Positions 26,615-35,315 of a stretch of 64,000 bases of DNA are shown in pieces. The first letter of the stretch is position 1. The number at the start of each line of letters is the position of its first letter. The notes beneath the pieces were generated by a model, which searched no databases, had not been told where the DNA came from, and worked only from the letters and a program-made list of their open reading frames with translations. The DNA is taken from contig NZ_JAEQBW010000003.1 in the NCBI RefSeq assembly GCF_016679925.1, positions 372,001 to 436,000 of the forward strand, given 5' to 3'. Origin of the DNA: Marivirga aurantiaca (GTDB lineage Bacteria; Bacteroidota; Bacteroidia; Cytophagales; Cyclobacteriaceae). The position numbers and the translations under genes were made by a program.

Positions 26615-27601
26615 ATGGAAAATTATTTCACTCAGTTCCCTCATATTGTTACTGTAGAGGGGAAGGATGCGGCTGCTATTTATGATTTCAAACATGAAGT
26701 TTGCCATAAGATTCCTTTGGTACTTTTTGAAATCATGCAAGACCTTAAGCACCACTCTTCAAAATCCATTGAATTAGAATACGGAAGTGATAATAGTGAA
26801 TTGCTTAACAAATTCTTCTATTATATTAAGGTAAAGAAATGGGGCAGATGGGGCGAACATAAAGAGCGTGTTCAGGAGTTGGATCTTAACTGGTATTGCC
26901 CGGCCCATATTCAAAATGTGCAGCTTGAGTGGAGTACCACATATTATAATTTCCCTTTATTAATGGAACAATTAAATGAATTACTTTGCCGCCATATTGA
27001 AATTAGAGCGGATTTAAGTGATTCATCTAAATTTCACAAATTCATTAAAGATTTAGGTAATCTTAATCATAAATGCTTCCGAACAGTAGAACTTCATCTG
27101 GATATTGGTTTCCCTTTAACCACAAAGTTGATAGATGACCTGGTAAATGCCAGTGCTAAGATTGAGAATGTAATGCTGTACGGTTTGGTGGATAAACCAC
27201 TAACCGAACAAAAGAGGGTAAAATGGATAAGCAGCTCCATGGCGGAGATATTAACAGAAAATAGCAATTCCGGGCCTTATGAAAATAAGTACATCGTGAA
27301 CCTCTCCTTCTTTTGTGAATCGCAACAATACAATCCTTACTACAACAGGAAAATTGGCATAACTGAAAAAGGGGCAATTAAAAATTGCCTTAAGCTTGAT
27401 AAGGTATTCGGAAATGTAAATGATCCTCATTGGATGAAAATAATTGAAACAGAAGACTTTCAGCTATTATGGCATGCCTCTGCGGATAAGATAATTGATG
27501 TCAAAGACAATGAATTAAGGTATTCATTATTTATTACCCAACCATTGGAAATGATAAATAATCAACAATTTAAACTGACAAGCAGTGAATTCAAAACCTA
27601 A
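26615..27601 (+). CDS. Grasp-with-spasm SPASM-like peptide maturase (GwsS-like)
   Basis: About 328 aa. I recognise the family pattern from the C-terminal section NPYYNRKIGITEKGAIKNCL, then KVFGNVND, which corresponds to GwsS proteins (YFNRKLxI..NGEIKN...FGNI). Six cysteines are visible but no CxxxCxxC radical-SAM motif, so cluster binding is uncertain. The middle is leucine-rich with VELHLDIGFPLTTKLIDDL. The start is ATG 26615, 2 bp after the M50 stop; a TTG at 26603 would overlap. It overlaps the next SDR by 17 bp. It presumably binds or modifies the peptide together with the ATP-grasp enzyme. Confidence 0.72.
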   Translation: MENYFTQFPHIVTVEGKDAAAIYDFKHEVCHKIPLVLFEIMQDLKHHSSKSIELEYGSDNSELLNKFFYYIKVKKWGRWGEHKERVQELDLNWYCPAHIQNVQLEWSTTYYNFPLLMEQLNELLCRHIEIRADLSDSSKFHKFIKDLGNLNHKCFRTVELHLDIGFPLTTKLIDDLVNASAKIENVMLYGLVDKPLTEQKRVKWISSSMAEILTENSNSGPYENKYIVNLSFFCESQQYNPYYNRKIGITEKGAIKNCLKLDKVFGNVNDPHWMKIIETEDFQLLWHASADKIIDVKDNELRYSLFITQPLEMINNQQFKLTSSEFKT

Positions 27602-28352
27602 AATTGCCATTGTCACCGGAGGGAGTAAAGGCATAGGGAAATCCATTGCTTTGCAACTTGCTTCAGAGGGGACTCTGGTGATCATCCAGTATTGCAAAGA
27701 TAAGGATCAGGCCACAGACACCCTGCACAACATACAGGCAGCCGGTGGGATCGCCTACCTTGTTCAGGCAGATTTTTCAAAGCCGGAAGAAGCTGAAAAC
27801 TTTTTTGAGGAAAAGATTGACCCCATCACCAAAGAGATCAATAAGGAAGATACCCATTTTGACATCCTGGTAAATAATGCAGGTGTTTTTAAAGAGGGAG
27901 ATATTCACAGTGTAACAGCAGACGAATTTGATTTCATCTTTAATGTGAATGCTAAATCTGTCCTTTTGTTGATGAAACAAGCATTTAGCAGAATAAACAG
28001 TGGAGGAAGGATCATCAATATTTCATCAGGAGCCTCAGTTCAAGCGGATTCAAAAAGTTTGCTATATGGGCTAAGCAAATCAGTAATTGACAATTTGACC
28101 CTTGCTTTAACTGCTGAATACGGCAAAATAGGTGTAACCGTAAATGCTATTGCACCGGGGCCAACTGAAACAGCTATGGTAAAGGAATTTTCCAACGAAA
28201 TGGCAAAAAAATTTATAGGTAGAAAAACTGCGCTTAACCGCATTGGTCAGCCGAATGATATTGCCAAAGTAGTTTCTTTCCTTATAAGTGAAAATGGAGA
28301 GTGGGTGAATGGCACCCGATTGGAAGTAAATGGAGGCTACAATAAAATTTAA
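27585..28352 (+). CDS. Short-chain dehydrogenase/reductase, second of the cluster
   Basis: 255 aa SDR with IAIVTGGSKGIGKSIALQL (cofactor), LVNNAGVFKEGDI, the SSGASVQADSKSLLYGLSKS stretch (Ser, Tyr, Lys) and VNGTRLEVNGGYNKI at the C-terminus. The GTG at 27585 is the only reasonable start; it overlaps the GwsS-like gene by 17 bp. It may be a second beta-ketoacyl reductase or may reduce a product carbonyl. Confidence 0.85.
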   Translation: MNSKPKIAIVTGGSKGIGKSIALQLASEGTLVIIQYCKDKDQATDTLHNIQAAGGIAYLVQADFSKPEEAENFFEEKIDPITKEINKEDTHFDILVNNAGVFKEGDIHSVTADEFDFIFNVNAKSVLLLMKQAFSRINSGGRIINISSGASVQADSKSLLYGLSKSVIDNLTLALTAEYGKIGVTVNAIAPGPTETAMVKEFSNEMAKKFIGRKTALNRIGQPNDIAKVVSFLISENGEWVNGTRLEVNGGYNKI

Positions 28353-28356
28353 AAAT

Positions 28357-29061
28357 ATGATAACTGAAAATACACTTCGCATCATTGAACAATACCAAAA
28401 CAGGCCAGAGTTCAAGAAAATGTTTGAGAAATATCACCACACACAAATCATGCACAATACAAGGGCAGCTGAAATCATAGCCCCAAAGGTTATGGAATTA
28501 GTAAAGCCTGAAAGTGTTATTGATGTTGGTTGTGGGCTGGGATCCTGGTTGCAGGTCTTTAACCACCTTGGAGTAGAAAATATTCAAGGTATAGAAGGAG
28601 AACACTTGCGAATGCGTGATCTTTTGGTGGATCAAAAACTTATCCATTTGATGGATCTGGAAAAACCGATAGAGCTTGAAGAGAAATTTGATTTGGTGGT
28701 GTGCCTGGAAGTTGCCGAACATCTTTCCGAAGAGGCCGCTGATGATTTTGTGACAAGTTTGACTGAACTGGGGGATGCCATTTTATTTTCTGCAGCAATT
28801 CCGTTGCAAGGTGGGCTTAACCACATTAATGAGCAATGGGCGGACTATTGGCAGGAGAAATTTGAGAAGAAAGGATTTGGGTTTCATGACTTAATAAGGC
28901 CTTTGTTTTGGGATAATGAAGAGGTAGAATGGTGGTACCGCCAAAACATGTTCTTGATCCTGAAAGATGGAGTATATCCTTATCAAAAAGAGGCTACTAT
29001 CAGACGCGTAGTCCATCCTGATGCATTTACTTATTACAGAAAACAGCAAGTGTCCCAATAA
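28357..29061 (+). CDS. Class I SAM-dependent methyltransferase
   Basis: About 234 aa (open frame from 28330; ATG 28357 lies 4 bp after the SDR stop and is preferred). SAM binding: VIDVGCGLGSWLQVFNHLG, ENIQGIEGEHLRMRDLL; post-motif FDLVVCLEVAEHLSEE. It resembles small-molecule or ubiquinone-type methyltransferases (UbiG-like); the acceptor is unknown. With the OMT at 22465 the cluster has two methyltransferases. A weak terminator follows at 29118-29144. Confidence 0.82.
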   Translation: MITENTLRIIEQYQNRPEFKKMFEKYHHTQIMHNTRAAEIIAPKVMELVKPESVIDVGCGLGSWLQVFNHLGVENIQGIEGEHLRMRDLLVDQKLIHLMDLEKPIELEEKFDLVVCLEVAEHLSEEAADDFVTSLTELGDAILFSAAIPLQGGLNHINEQWADYWQEKFEKKGFGFHDLIRPLFWDNEEVEWWYRQNMFLILKDGVYPYQKEATIRRVVHPDAFTYYRKQQVSQ

Positions 29062-29117
29062 TTTCGATAGATTGTCAATGGATAATCCTGATCTCCTTTC
29101 TGATTTATCCTCATTAA

Positions 29118-29144
29118 AAAAGCATGATTATTTAATCAGCTTTT
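29118..29144 (+). terminator. Possible weak terminator
   Basis: The outer arms aaaagc and gctttt, with an inner tgatt/aatca pairing and one bulged base, are followed by cctttt. It lies between the methyltransferase and the final dehydratase, so it may only partly stop transcription. Confidence 0.5.
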
Positions 29145-29179
29145 CCTTTTAATTTTTTCTAACTTAACCCATTTGATAA

Positions 29180-29623
29180 GTGCCTATTATTTCTAAAAGG
29201 GAAATATATAATTATTTGCCGCACGCAGAACCTTTTGTGATGATTGATGAAATGCTTTCAGTTGAACAAAATAAAGCTGTATCCTCTTTCAAAATTTCTG
29301 AAAACAATTTGATGTTGGACCGACAAGAACTCAATGAAGGAGGGCTGGTTGAAAACATTGCTCAAACTTTTGCTGTCAAAGCAGGATTTCAGAATATATC
29401 CAGAGGACTGGCTCCTCAGGTAGGATATGTTGCAATGATTAAGAAACTTAAGGTTTATTCTCTGGTGCCGGTAGGGGAGACAATCATTACAGAGATAATT
29501 GTAAAAACTGAAAAACCTACTTTTGTGATTGGAGAAGGGGTAACATATTGGAAAGATATTATTATTGTGAGCTGCGAACTGATGATATTTATCAATGATG
29601 AAAAATCTTCCGATGAAGAATAA
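29180..29623 (+). CDS. ApeP/FabZ-like dehydratase (hot-dog), last gene of the cluster
   Basis: 147 aa, GTG start at 29180; the family N-terminus (SKREIYNYLPHAEPFVMIDEM) fits with this start. The LPHxxPFxxID signature marks FabZ-like 3-hydroxyacyl-ACP dehydratases such as ApeP. Further on, NEGGLVENIAQTFAVKAGF is the conserved helix region. It should work beside the 23576 dehydratase; APE clusters often have two. It ends inside the stem of the terminator at 29612-29653. Confidence 0.82.
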   Translation: MPIISKREIYNYLPHAEPFVMIDEMLSVEQNKAVSSFKISENNLMLDRQELNEGGLVENIAQTFAVKAGFQNISRGLAPQVGYVAMIKKLKVYSLVPVGETIITEIIVKTEKPTFVIGEGVTYWKDIIIVSCELMIFINDEKSSDEE

Positions 29624-29657
29624 GGTCAAGCTTTATGAACCTTATTCTTCATCTTTT
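29612..29657 (+). terminator. Strong terminator closing the cluster
   Basis: The arm gatgaagaataaggt pairs with accttattcttcatc (15 bp) around a 12-nt loop, followed by TTTT. The stop codon of the last gene lies within the left arm. This marks the end of the 10168-29623 transcription unit. Confidence 0.88.
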
Positions 29658-29864
29658 CTCTTAAAGCTCATTATTAAATGTCAGGAAAATTGTAGATGGC
29701 ATTCAATACTAATCCACATAACTGCCATCAAAACGCTTCAGTTATAAAAGCTGTCACTTGATCATTCAATCCTTACACTTGAGTAAGTTTAATCTGTAAC
29801 AGACAGCGCTATTGTCTATTTTTAACTTTCTAACTTACTAAGAAAAAACCTAAATTATATAGCT

Positions 29865-30587
29865 ATGAAGTATATTCCAATATTACTCTTTTATCTGATT
29901 GCTGTTCTGATCTCCAATCTATTCAGGTTCGATATCCTGGAAATCAATCAACTACTGAGCTTACCGTGGAGTATAGAAATAGCTATTCGGTCGCTATTGG
30001 AAGGTTCGGGTATTATACTGGCTTTTCTTGCCGTATGGTTATTTTTTAAGCAATCAATTTCTCAATATTGGGATAAGCCCCAGCTAAAGGATGTTTTACT
30101 GTTAGCAGTACCGATTGTATTATATGCTTTTATAGGAGTTGAAAATAGTAGAGGTGGTAATTCACATATGGATGGGCTGATAGTTGCTGCTTCCATCATG
30201 GGTTATTGTTTCATAGAGGAAATGGCCTGGAGAAGTTATTTTCACAAAGAATTGAGTAAGCTGAACAAATCATTACGCTATTTAATCATTGGTGTGATTT
30301 GGTATCTATGGCATCTGTCTTTTCTTTCATCCGGAACATTTAACATGATTCAGGAAATTCAGTACCTGGTAATTTTTATTCTGGCAAGTTTTGCACTTGG
30401 CACAGTAGTAGAGAAAAAGCAATCTATTTATCCTGCTGTATTCCTACATTTTTTAGTGAACACTATCACTTTCTCAAATGTGCTGAATACGGTTCCTATG
30501 AATTACAAAATAGGAATAGCCGTTACTTCCTTTGTTACATGGTTCCTATTGGACAAGTTTTTTATATCCAGCCCGAAAACTTCTTGA
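29865..30587 (+). CDS. CPBP-family intramembrane metallopeptidase
   Basis: 240 aa, seven or so hydrophobic spans. The conserved motifs are FIEEMAWRSYFHKEL (EExxxR), WYLWHLSFLSSGTF (first His) and VFLHFLVNTITFS (HxxxN). CPBP/Abi proteins include CAAX-type proteases and bacteriocin self-immunity proteins. Its place between two peptide-natural-product loci makes an immunity or leader-processing role plausible but unproven. Preceded by a 241-bp gap. Confidence 0.8.
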   Translation: MKYIPILLFYLIAVLISNLFRFDILEINQLLSLPWSIEIAIRSLLEGSGIILAFLAVWLFFKQSISQYWDKPQLKDVLLLAVPIVLYAFIGVENSRGGNSHMDGLIVAASIMGYCFIEEMAWRSYFHKELSKLNKSLRYLIIGVIWYLWHLSFLSSGTFNMIQEIQYLVIFILASFALGTVVEKKQSIYPAVFLHFLVNTITFSNVLNTVPMNYKIGIAVTSFVTWFLLDKFFISSPKTS

Positions 30588-30659
30588 AAACACCAGCTAC
30601 ATTTAATGTAAACCAATTCCTTACCTAAATAATATTTACAACACATAAATTTTATCGAG

Positions 30660-31706
30660 ATGTCAATTAACATGTATTTCCCCAAGTATCCACTTTGCTT
30701 TTTTATATTTTTTATTTGTCTAAGCAATCAGGTTCAGGCTTTACAGCTTCAGGAACCGCAGGTATTGAGAGACAGTAACCGCATACATTATACGGTGGTG
30801 CATAACATAGTCCCGCCTAACTTTGGTTTTCCTCTTATTGGATTGGTTAATACTGCCAATGGAGATCAGCGCCATGTACAGGCTGGTGTAGTCAATACCA
30901 ATACCGGACATTTTAGCGGATTACAGTTTGGAGCAGCCAACATCGCCTTAAAATCTTTTCGTGGCTTACAGGCTGGTTTTCTCAATTATGCAGGCAGCCA
31001 AAGTAACGGCCTCCGATTTGCTTTTGTAAATACCACTTTAATGAATTCCAATGGTGGCCAATTTGGCGCCTTAAATACTACTGGTGGAAACCATCAGGGC
31101 ATACAGCTCGGGATGCTTAATAGTGTGGGGAAAAAAATGACAGGCATACAATTTGGTTTATTCAACAAAGCATCTTCTGCCGAAAACGCTTTACAAATTG
31201 GTTTGATTAACTGGGCAGACACCAGTTCAAACAGTTTATCTGTTGCCTTAATTCCTATTGTGAGAAAGGGAGGATATACTGCTATTGATATTGGTATTTC
31301 AGAGTTTTATCCTCTGCAATCCAGTTTTAAATTAGGAATGAGAAGATTTTATTCTAGTTTTTCAATGTACTACGATCCCAGAGTGGAGAGTTCGCTTGCC
31401 TATGCTTTTGGGATGGGCTTTGGTAAAAAATTTAGAGGATGGGAATTGCACCCGGAAATTCAAACAATACGGAATTTCTCAGGTGAAGCTGTCACTATCA
31501 ATCAATTTATGCTGAACTTTTTGGTTGATTTGCCATCGAATTTTCAGTTGATGCTTACTCCATCATTGGGGCTTCAACAGTTAGGTGGGGAAAGTATCAA
31601 AAGCCCCTGGTTGTCAATCTATTCATTTGAAAAAGATGATTATATGGGAGATGTTGGCTTTAGGGCTGGTATCCGGTACAAATTGAATATTTTTGGAAGC
31701 AGATAA
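30660..31706 (+). CDS. Exported repeat protein with LA_2272-type surface repeats
   Basis: 348 aa, signal-like N-terminus (CFFIFFICLSNQVQA). Residues ~60-190 hold about eight imperfect repeats of 15-18 residues built around GLQxGxxN: HFSGLQFGAANIA, SFRGLQAGFLNYA, NHQGIQLGMLNSV, KMTGIQFGLFNKA, ALQIGLINWA. These resemble LA_2272-type surface repeats. The C-terminal ~150 residues look like an outer-membrane beta-barrel (alternating aromatic strands, SLAYAFGMGFGKKFRGWEL, final RYKLNIFG). Function unknown. Confidence 0.7.
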   Translation: MSINMYFPKYPLCFFIFFICLSNQVQALQLQEPQVLRDSNRIHYTVVHNIVPPNFGFPLIGLVNTANGDQRHVQAGVVNTNTGHFSGLQFGAANIALKSFRGLQAGFLNYAGSQSNGLRFAFVNTTLMNSNGGQFGALNTTGGNHQGIQLGMLNSVGKKMTGIQFGLFNKASSAENALQIGLINWADTSSNSLSVALIPIVRKGGYTAIDIGISEFYPLQSSFKLGMRRFYSSFSMYYDPRVESSLAYAFGMGFGKKFRGWELHPEIQTIRNFSGEAVTINQFMLNFLVDLPSNFQLMLTPSLGLQQLGGESIKSPWLSIYSFEKDDYMGDVGFRAGIRYKLNIFGSR

Positions 31707-31824
31707 GAAACTTGGTTTTTCTGTTGTTCCTAAAGTAAGCAAACCACCTGTAGCTTATAAGGTAATACGAAATGAGGTAATTTGATGATTTTCAGAATCC
31801 AAACCATAAGTGTTTGTAAAACTT

Positions 31825-31873
31825 AATAGCCCGGCTTGTTCAATTGAGATTGAACAAGCCGGGCTATTTTTTT
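31825..31873. terminator. Long terminator hairpin (bidirectional)
   Basis: aatagcccggcttgttcaat pairs with attgaacaagccgggctatt: a 20-bp perfect stem with a 4-nt loop followed by seven T. It ends the repeat-protein transcript on the plus strand; the A-rich left side (31817-31826) may serve the opposing nusG-like transcript. Confidence 0.93.
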
Positions 31874-31921
31874 GTCATTTCTTGTTGGGTAGAAATCAGT
31901 TTTATAACTGATTTTAGTTGA

Positions 31922-32425
31922 TCAGCCTTCTATAACTTTTAAAAATTTCCGGGGAATACTCACTACAAGCTGTCTCTTAATCCCAGAGATATTGACTATA
32001 AAATAATCCTGATTTTCTTTTTGAACACATTCCCCCACCATGCCCTCAAGCGGTCCTCCAATAATTTTCACCTTCTCACCGGTAGATATATTGGAAACCA
32101 TAGGCTCAATGGCCATGCCTGTTTCTACTATTCTTTTTATTGAGGATATGTCTTCTTCACTAACAGTTGCATAATCATCTGAAAAGCTTATAAACTTTAG
32201 CGCTCCGGGATCTGTTAGACATTTCCATAAATTAGGTTTGGTCGATTTGATAAAAAGATATCCATCAAATAAAGCTTTTTTTACTTTTTTCTTTCTATCA
32301 CTCCATTGCCGGACTTCTTCAATAATAGGCAGGTAAACATTTACTCCATTCTCTAATAAACGATCCGCCACTTTCTTTTCCGCTCTTGGACTTGTATACA
32401 GAACATACCATTTTTCTTCATTCAT
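31922..32425 (-). CDS. NusG-like/UpxY-type transcription antiterminator
   Basis: 167 aa. The NGN domain is visible as KWYVLYTSPRAEKKVADRLL, then VYLPIIEEVRQWSDRKKKVK and FDGYLFIKS. The C-terminal KOW motif reads ISTGEKVKIIGGPLEGMVGE, with a short tail ending SIPRKFLKVIEG. It is a specialised NusG paralogue of the UpxY/LoaP/RfaH type, which promote transcription of long surface-polysaccharide or antibiotic operons. It is divergent from the LanB gene and close to the end of the polyene-RiPP cluster. Confidence 0.87.
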   Translation of the reverse strand: MNEEKWYVLYTSPRAEKKVADRLLENGVNVYLPIIEEVRQWSDRKKKVKKALFDGYLFIKSTKPNLWKCLTDPGALKFISFSDDYATVSEEDISSIKRIVETGMAIEPMVSNISTGEKVKIIGGPLEGMVGECVQKENQDYFIVNISGIKRQLVVSIPRKFLKVIEG

Positions 32426-32714
32426 AAAGCAATTTCAATTTTTTTTACATTTAAAGCTTCTTGTATAGTTCCCCCATATTCCTTAGCTAAAGATCACTTA
32501 GTGGACTTCAAATTGATGGCCTCTAATCTACCAGCTTATTGCTGCACGCCATGAAGTTAAATTTTTATTAACAAGCGTAAGCAACTAAAAGGATTTTAAT
32601 TATAAGGATTTATCCCATAAAATACTATCATTGGTATATAAATAAGATAATAAATATTTATTGACAATTATTTTTATTTATTTAGATTGAATTTCAAGAA
32701 CCAGAACCATCAAT

Positions 32715-35315
32715 ATGCTTATCGTTAGATCTCCCATCCTTCATTTTAATTTTAGTGAAATTGATTCTCATTACGATTTAATACTCAATAAAATAAAACA
32801 TTCTTCCAGCTCGCTTTATCATAGCATCAGACATAGGGAAATCAAAGAGCTTACCACTTTTGAGAAAAATAAGGTGTTCAAATATTACTTGAGAGGTCGG
32901 TACAGAGCCACTCCTTTTGGAGGATGGAGTTGTATGGGGATCGCAGAATTTGATAATGACTCCCATTTGGAGGTCAGCTCTATAAATGAAATTAGCTTTC
33001 GGGATTACAGTAGCATCCATGAGGATTTTGTCCAGTTAATGGCAACTGATGCTCATTTAGTGCAGACCTATTCATTGCCATCTGTTTGGCACTTGAATGA
33101 TGGTAAATATACATTTCTTGAATTTGATTTTGAGTCGAAGAAATACAAATGGTCATCCATTGATAGAAATCCTGTTTTGGATAGAATAATATCCTATTGC
33201 AAAAAATATGGAAGCTTACAGAAAGCTTCATTCAAAGGTTTTTTTGATGATGCATACGAAGAGGAAATGGATGAAATGTGGAGTTCTATAATAGGTACCG
33301 GTTTTTTGGTTCCGGCAAATTTCCTCACTACCCTAAGTTTTCCTTTAGTGACAGATAATGCCAAAGAAAATGGTAATTCCCATTTATCTTATTTCATTGA
33401 TTCCATACTGGATAGCCCTACTACCCTGAAAAAATCAATCAGGGGAGAACTGGATAAACTACCGGAAGAAGCCGCATATTTGTTTGAGGCTTATGAGTCC
33501 GGCTACCTTAAAGAGTATAGTAAAACTTTCAGGGATCAATTTGACGATAGGTTTACTCCTTTCTGTATGGCAGTAGGAAATATGGGCAGAAATTTACCTG
33601 ATCCCCAGGTTTCTTCAGGTAATAAAGAGCTTAGAAAATCCAATGTCCTCTATGAAGAATCCCGTGAGGAAATAAAACTACTTCCTCAGGAAAACTCAGC
33701 TCTCAGCTATCAATCTGAAATTTTCAATGTTTTATTCAGGTTAGGGGAAAACCAGCAATTGATATTGGAACACTTTAGTGTGGGATTTTCTATAGGATTG
33801 AACGGAAGGTTTGGTCATTGTCCCAGAGTGTATGGCAAACTAAAAGGCTTAATTAATGACCTGAAAGATAAAAATGTCATTTATGCCGATATTGAAACTT
33901 TTGACAAGCCGGAATACAATAATATATTAAAGCACAAGCCTGTCACGGAATATGTTCTTAAAACTATTTCTCCGGTAATGAAAGAGACAGATTTAGCTTT
34001 AAAGGATCTGCTTATTGGCGTTGATAGCAAAAATAAATTTATTCTCTATCATAAAATTCTGAAAAAAAGAATTATTCCAATCATTCACTCAGCATTTAAT
34101 TACAGGCTCACAACCAACCCGGTTTTGACCCTGTTATATGAAATAGCCAACCAATACAATTTAAATTCCAAAAGCTTTGCAGAATTCTCCGATTCGCAAG
34201 GGAACTGTCCCAGAATTACATTTAAAAATTTTATTCTTAGCCCAAGAACCTGGAATATTTCATATGAAAAGTTAAGTATTGATGTTGATCTGAAAAAAGC
34301 TTTTGAAATACTCAATTACCCTCATCAATTTTTATTTGGGGAGTTCGACAAGGAGTTTTACATAGACCTCAATGAGAGGAATTCATTGGAATTCTTTGAA
34401 ACTGAACTTAAGAAGAAAGGAGAAATTATTATTAAGGAGTGTTTATGGGACCATGATTTTACCGGACAAAATGGAAAATCAATTTACCCTCAGTGGAACT
34501 ATACAAAAATCCTTGAAAAACCGGAGGCGGAATTATCGGTGATTCCATTCGTTAATGCCATTGAGAAAGAAAATAAGAAATGGTTATATTTTAAAATATT
34601 TTTCTTCAAGAATAGTGTAGAAGGGTTTAGCCTGGATAACTTCTTTCTTAAGCTGGATAAAATGTGTAAAAAACTTGGGATTGATTTTTTCTATATAGCT
34701 TACAGCGATCCTGTTTTTCATTTAAGGATTCGATTTCGTCTTAATGAAGCCATTAAAAAAGATGTGGAAAAAGAAATTCTATATTTTTTGTATGGCTATA
34801 GTGAGCTTTCCCAAATATCAAAAGCTCCTTATTATCCGGAATTTTCTAAGTATGGTAAAAAGCAATACCCTATTACTGAATCAGTTTTTATTCTCGAAAC
34901 TGCTTATTTATTAAAAAATGATTTCTTTAATAAAGACTATTTAGACAGAGTGGTCATAATGACAGATCTTTTTCAAGCCATATTTTTTGAGTTTCATGAA
35001 ATAAGAATTGATGTGTTCCGTACATACTACGATACGCTCATCAAGAGAAATATTATCAGCACCGAAGATCGGAATAGTTTCAAAAAGGATTATGAAAGTT
35101 ATCAGGAAAACCTTTCAACTGAGGATACAGATTTTTGTGACACTTACAGGAAACTAATTAAAAATTATCCTATTAAAGGTTTGGACAAGGTAATTCTAAA
35201 CCACATGCATGTTTTTATTAATAGGGCATTTCTTGAAAAGTCGGCCAGGGCTGAAAATCAAATATACTATAACCTCAACAGGCTCTTGCTCAAATTAATT
35301 TATTCACCTAAATAA
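32715..35315 (+). CDS. Lantibiotic dehydratase, full-length LanB-like
   Basis: 866 aa. The N-terminal glutamylation domain contains KYYLRGRYRATPFGGWSC (LanB motif RxTPFGxF), and the conserved ENQQLILEHFSVGFSIGLNG segment. From about residue 600 the SpaB-C elimination domain begins (KKWLYFKIFFFKNSVEGF, then FFYIAYSDPVFHLRIRFRL with HLRxR). Both halves in one protein suggest complete tRNA-Glu-dependent dehydration of Ser/Thr. No LanC gene is visible near it. The C-terminus overlaps the end of the convergent response-regulator gene by 16 bp. Confidence 0.88.
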   Translation: MLIVRSPILHFNFSEIDSHYDLILNKIKHSSSSLYHSIRHREIKELTTFEKNKVFKYYLRGRYRATPFGGWSCMGIAEFDNDSHLEVSSINEISFRDYSSIHEDFVQLMATDAHLVQTYSLPSVWHLNDGKYTFLEFDFESKKYKWSSIDRNPVLDRIISYCKKYGSLQKASFKGFFDDAYEEEMDEMWSSIIGTGFLVPANFLTTLSFPLVTDNAKENGNSHLSYFIDSILDSPTTLKKSIRGELDKLPEEAAYLFEAYESGYLKEYSKTFRDQFDDRFTPFCMAVGNMGRNLPDPQVSSGNKELRKSNVLYEESREEIKLLPQENSALSYQSEIFNVLFRLGENQQLILEHFSVGFSIGLNGRFGHCPRVYGKLKGLINDLKDKNVIYADIETFDKPEYNNILKHKPVTEYVLKTISPVMKETDLALKDLLIGVDSKNKFILYHKILKKRIIPIIHSAFNYRLTTNPVLTLLYEIANQYNLNSKSFAEFSDSQGNCPRITFKNFILSPRTWNISYEKLSIDVDLKKAFEILNYPHQFLFGEFDKEFYIDLNERNSLEFFETELKKKGEIIIKECLWDHDFTGQNGKSIYPQWNYTKILEKPEAELSVIPFVNAIEKENKKWLYFKIFFFKNSVEGFSLDNFFLKLDKMCKKLGIDFFYIAYSDPVFHLRIRFRLNEAIKKDVEKEILYFLYGYSELSQISKAPYYPEFSKYGKKQYPITESVFILETAYLLKNDFFNKDYLDRVVIMTDLFQAIFFEFHEIRIDVFRTYYDTLIKRNIISTEDRNSFKKDYESYQENLSTEDTDFCDTYRKLIKNYPIKGLDKVILNHMHVFINRAFLEKSARAENQIYYNLNRLLLKLIYSPK

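Noticed and set aside
28107-28415. 102-aa reverse-strand frame across the SDR/methyltransferase boundary
   Set aside because: Shadow of two well-supported genes.
10168-29623. Classical flexirubin (darA/darB dialkylresorcinol) cluster
   Set aside because: The TAL, KSs, ACP and dehydratases fit, but no DarA/DarB-like cyclase or aromatase is visible, so only aryl-polyene-type is claimed.
32426-32714. LanB precursor in the nusG-LanB gap
   Set aside because: Only frames of 6-12 codons with ATG starts (for example 32516); too short to support a precursor.
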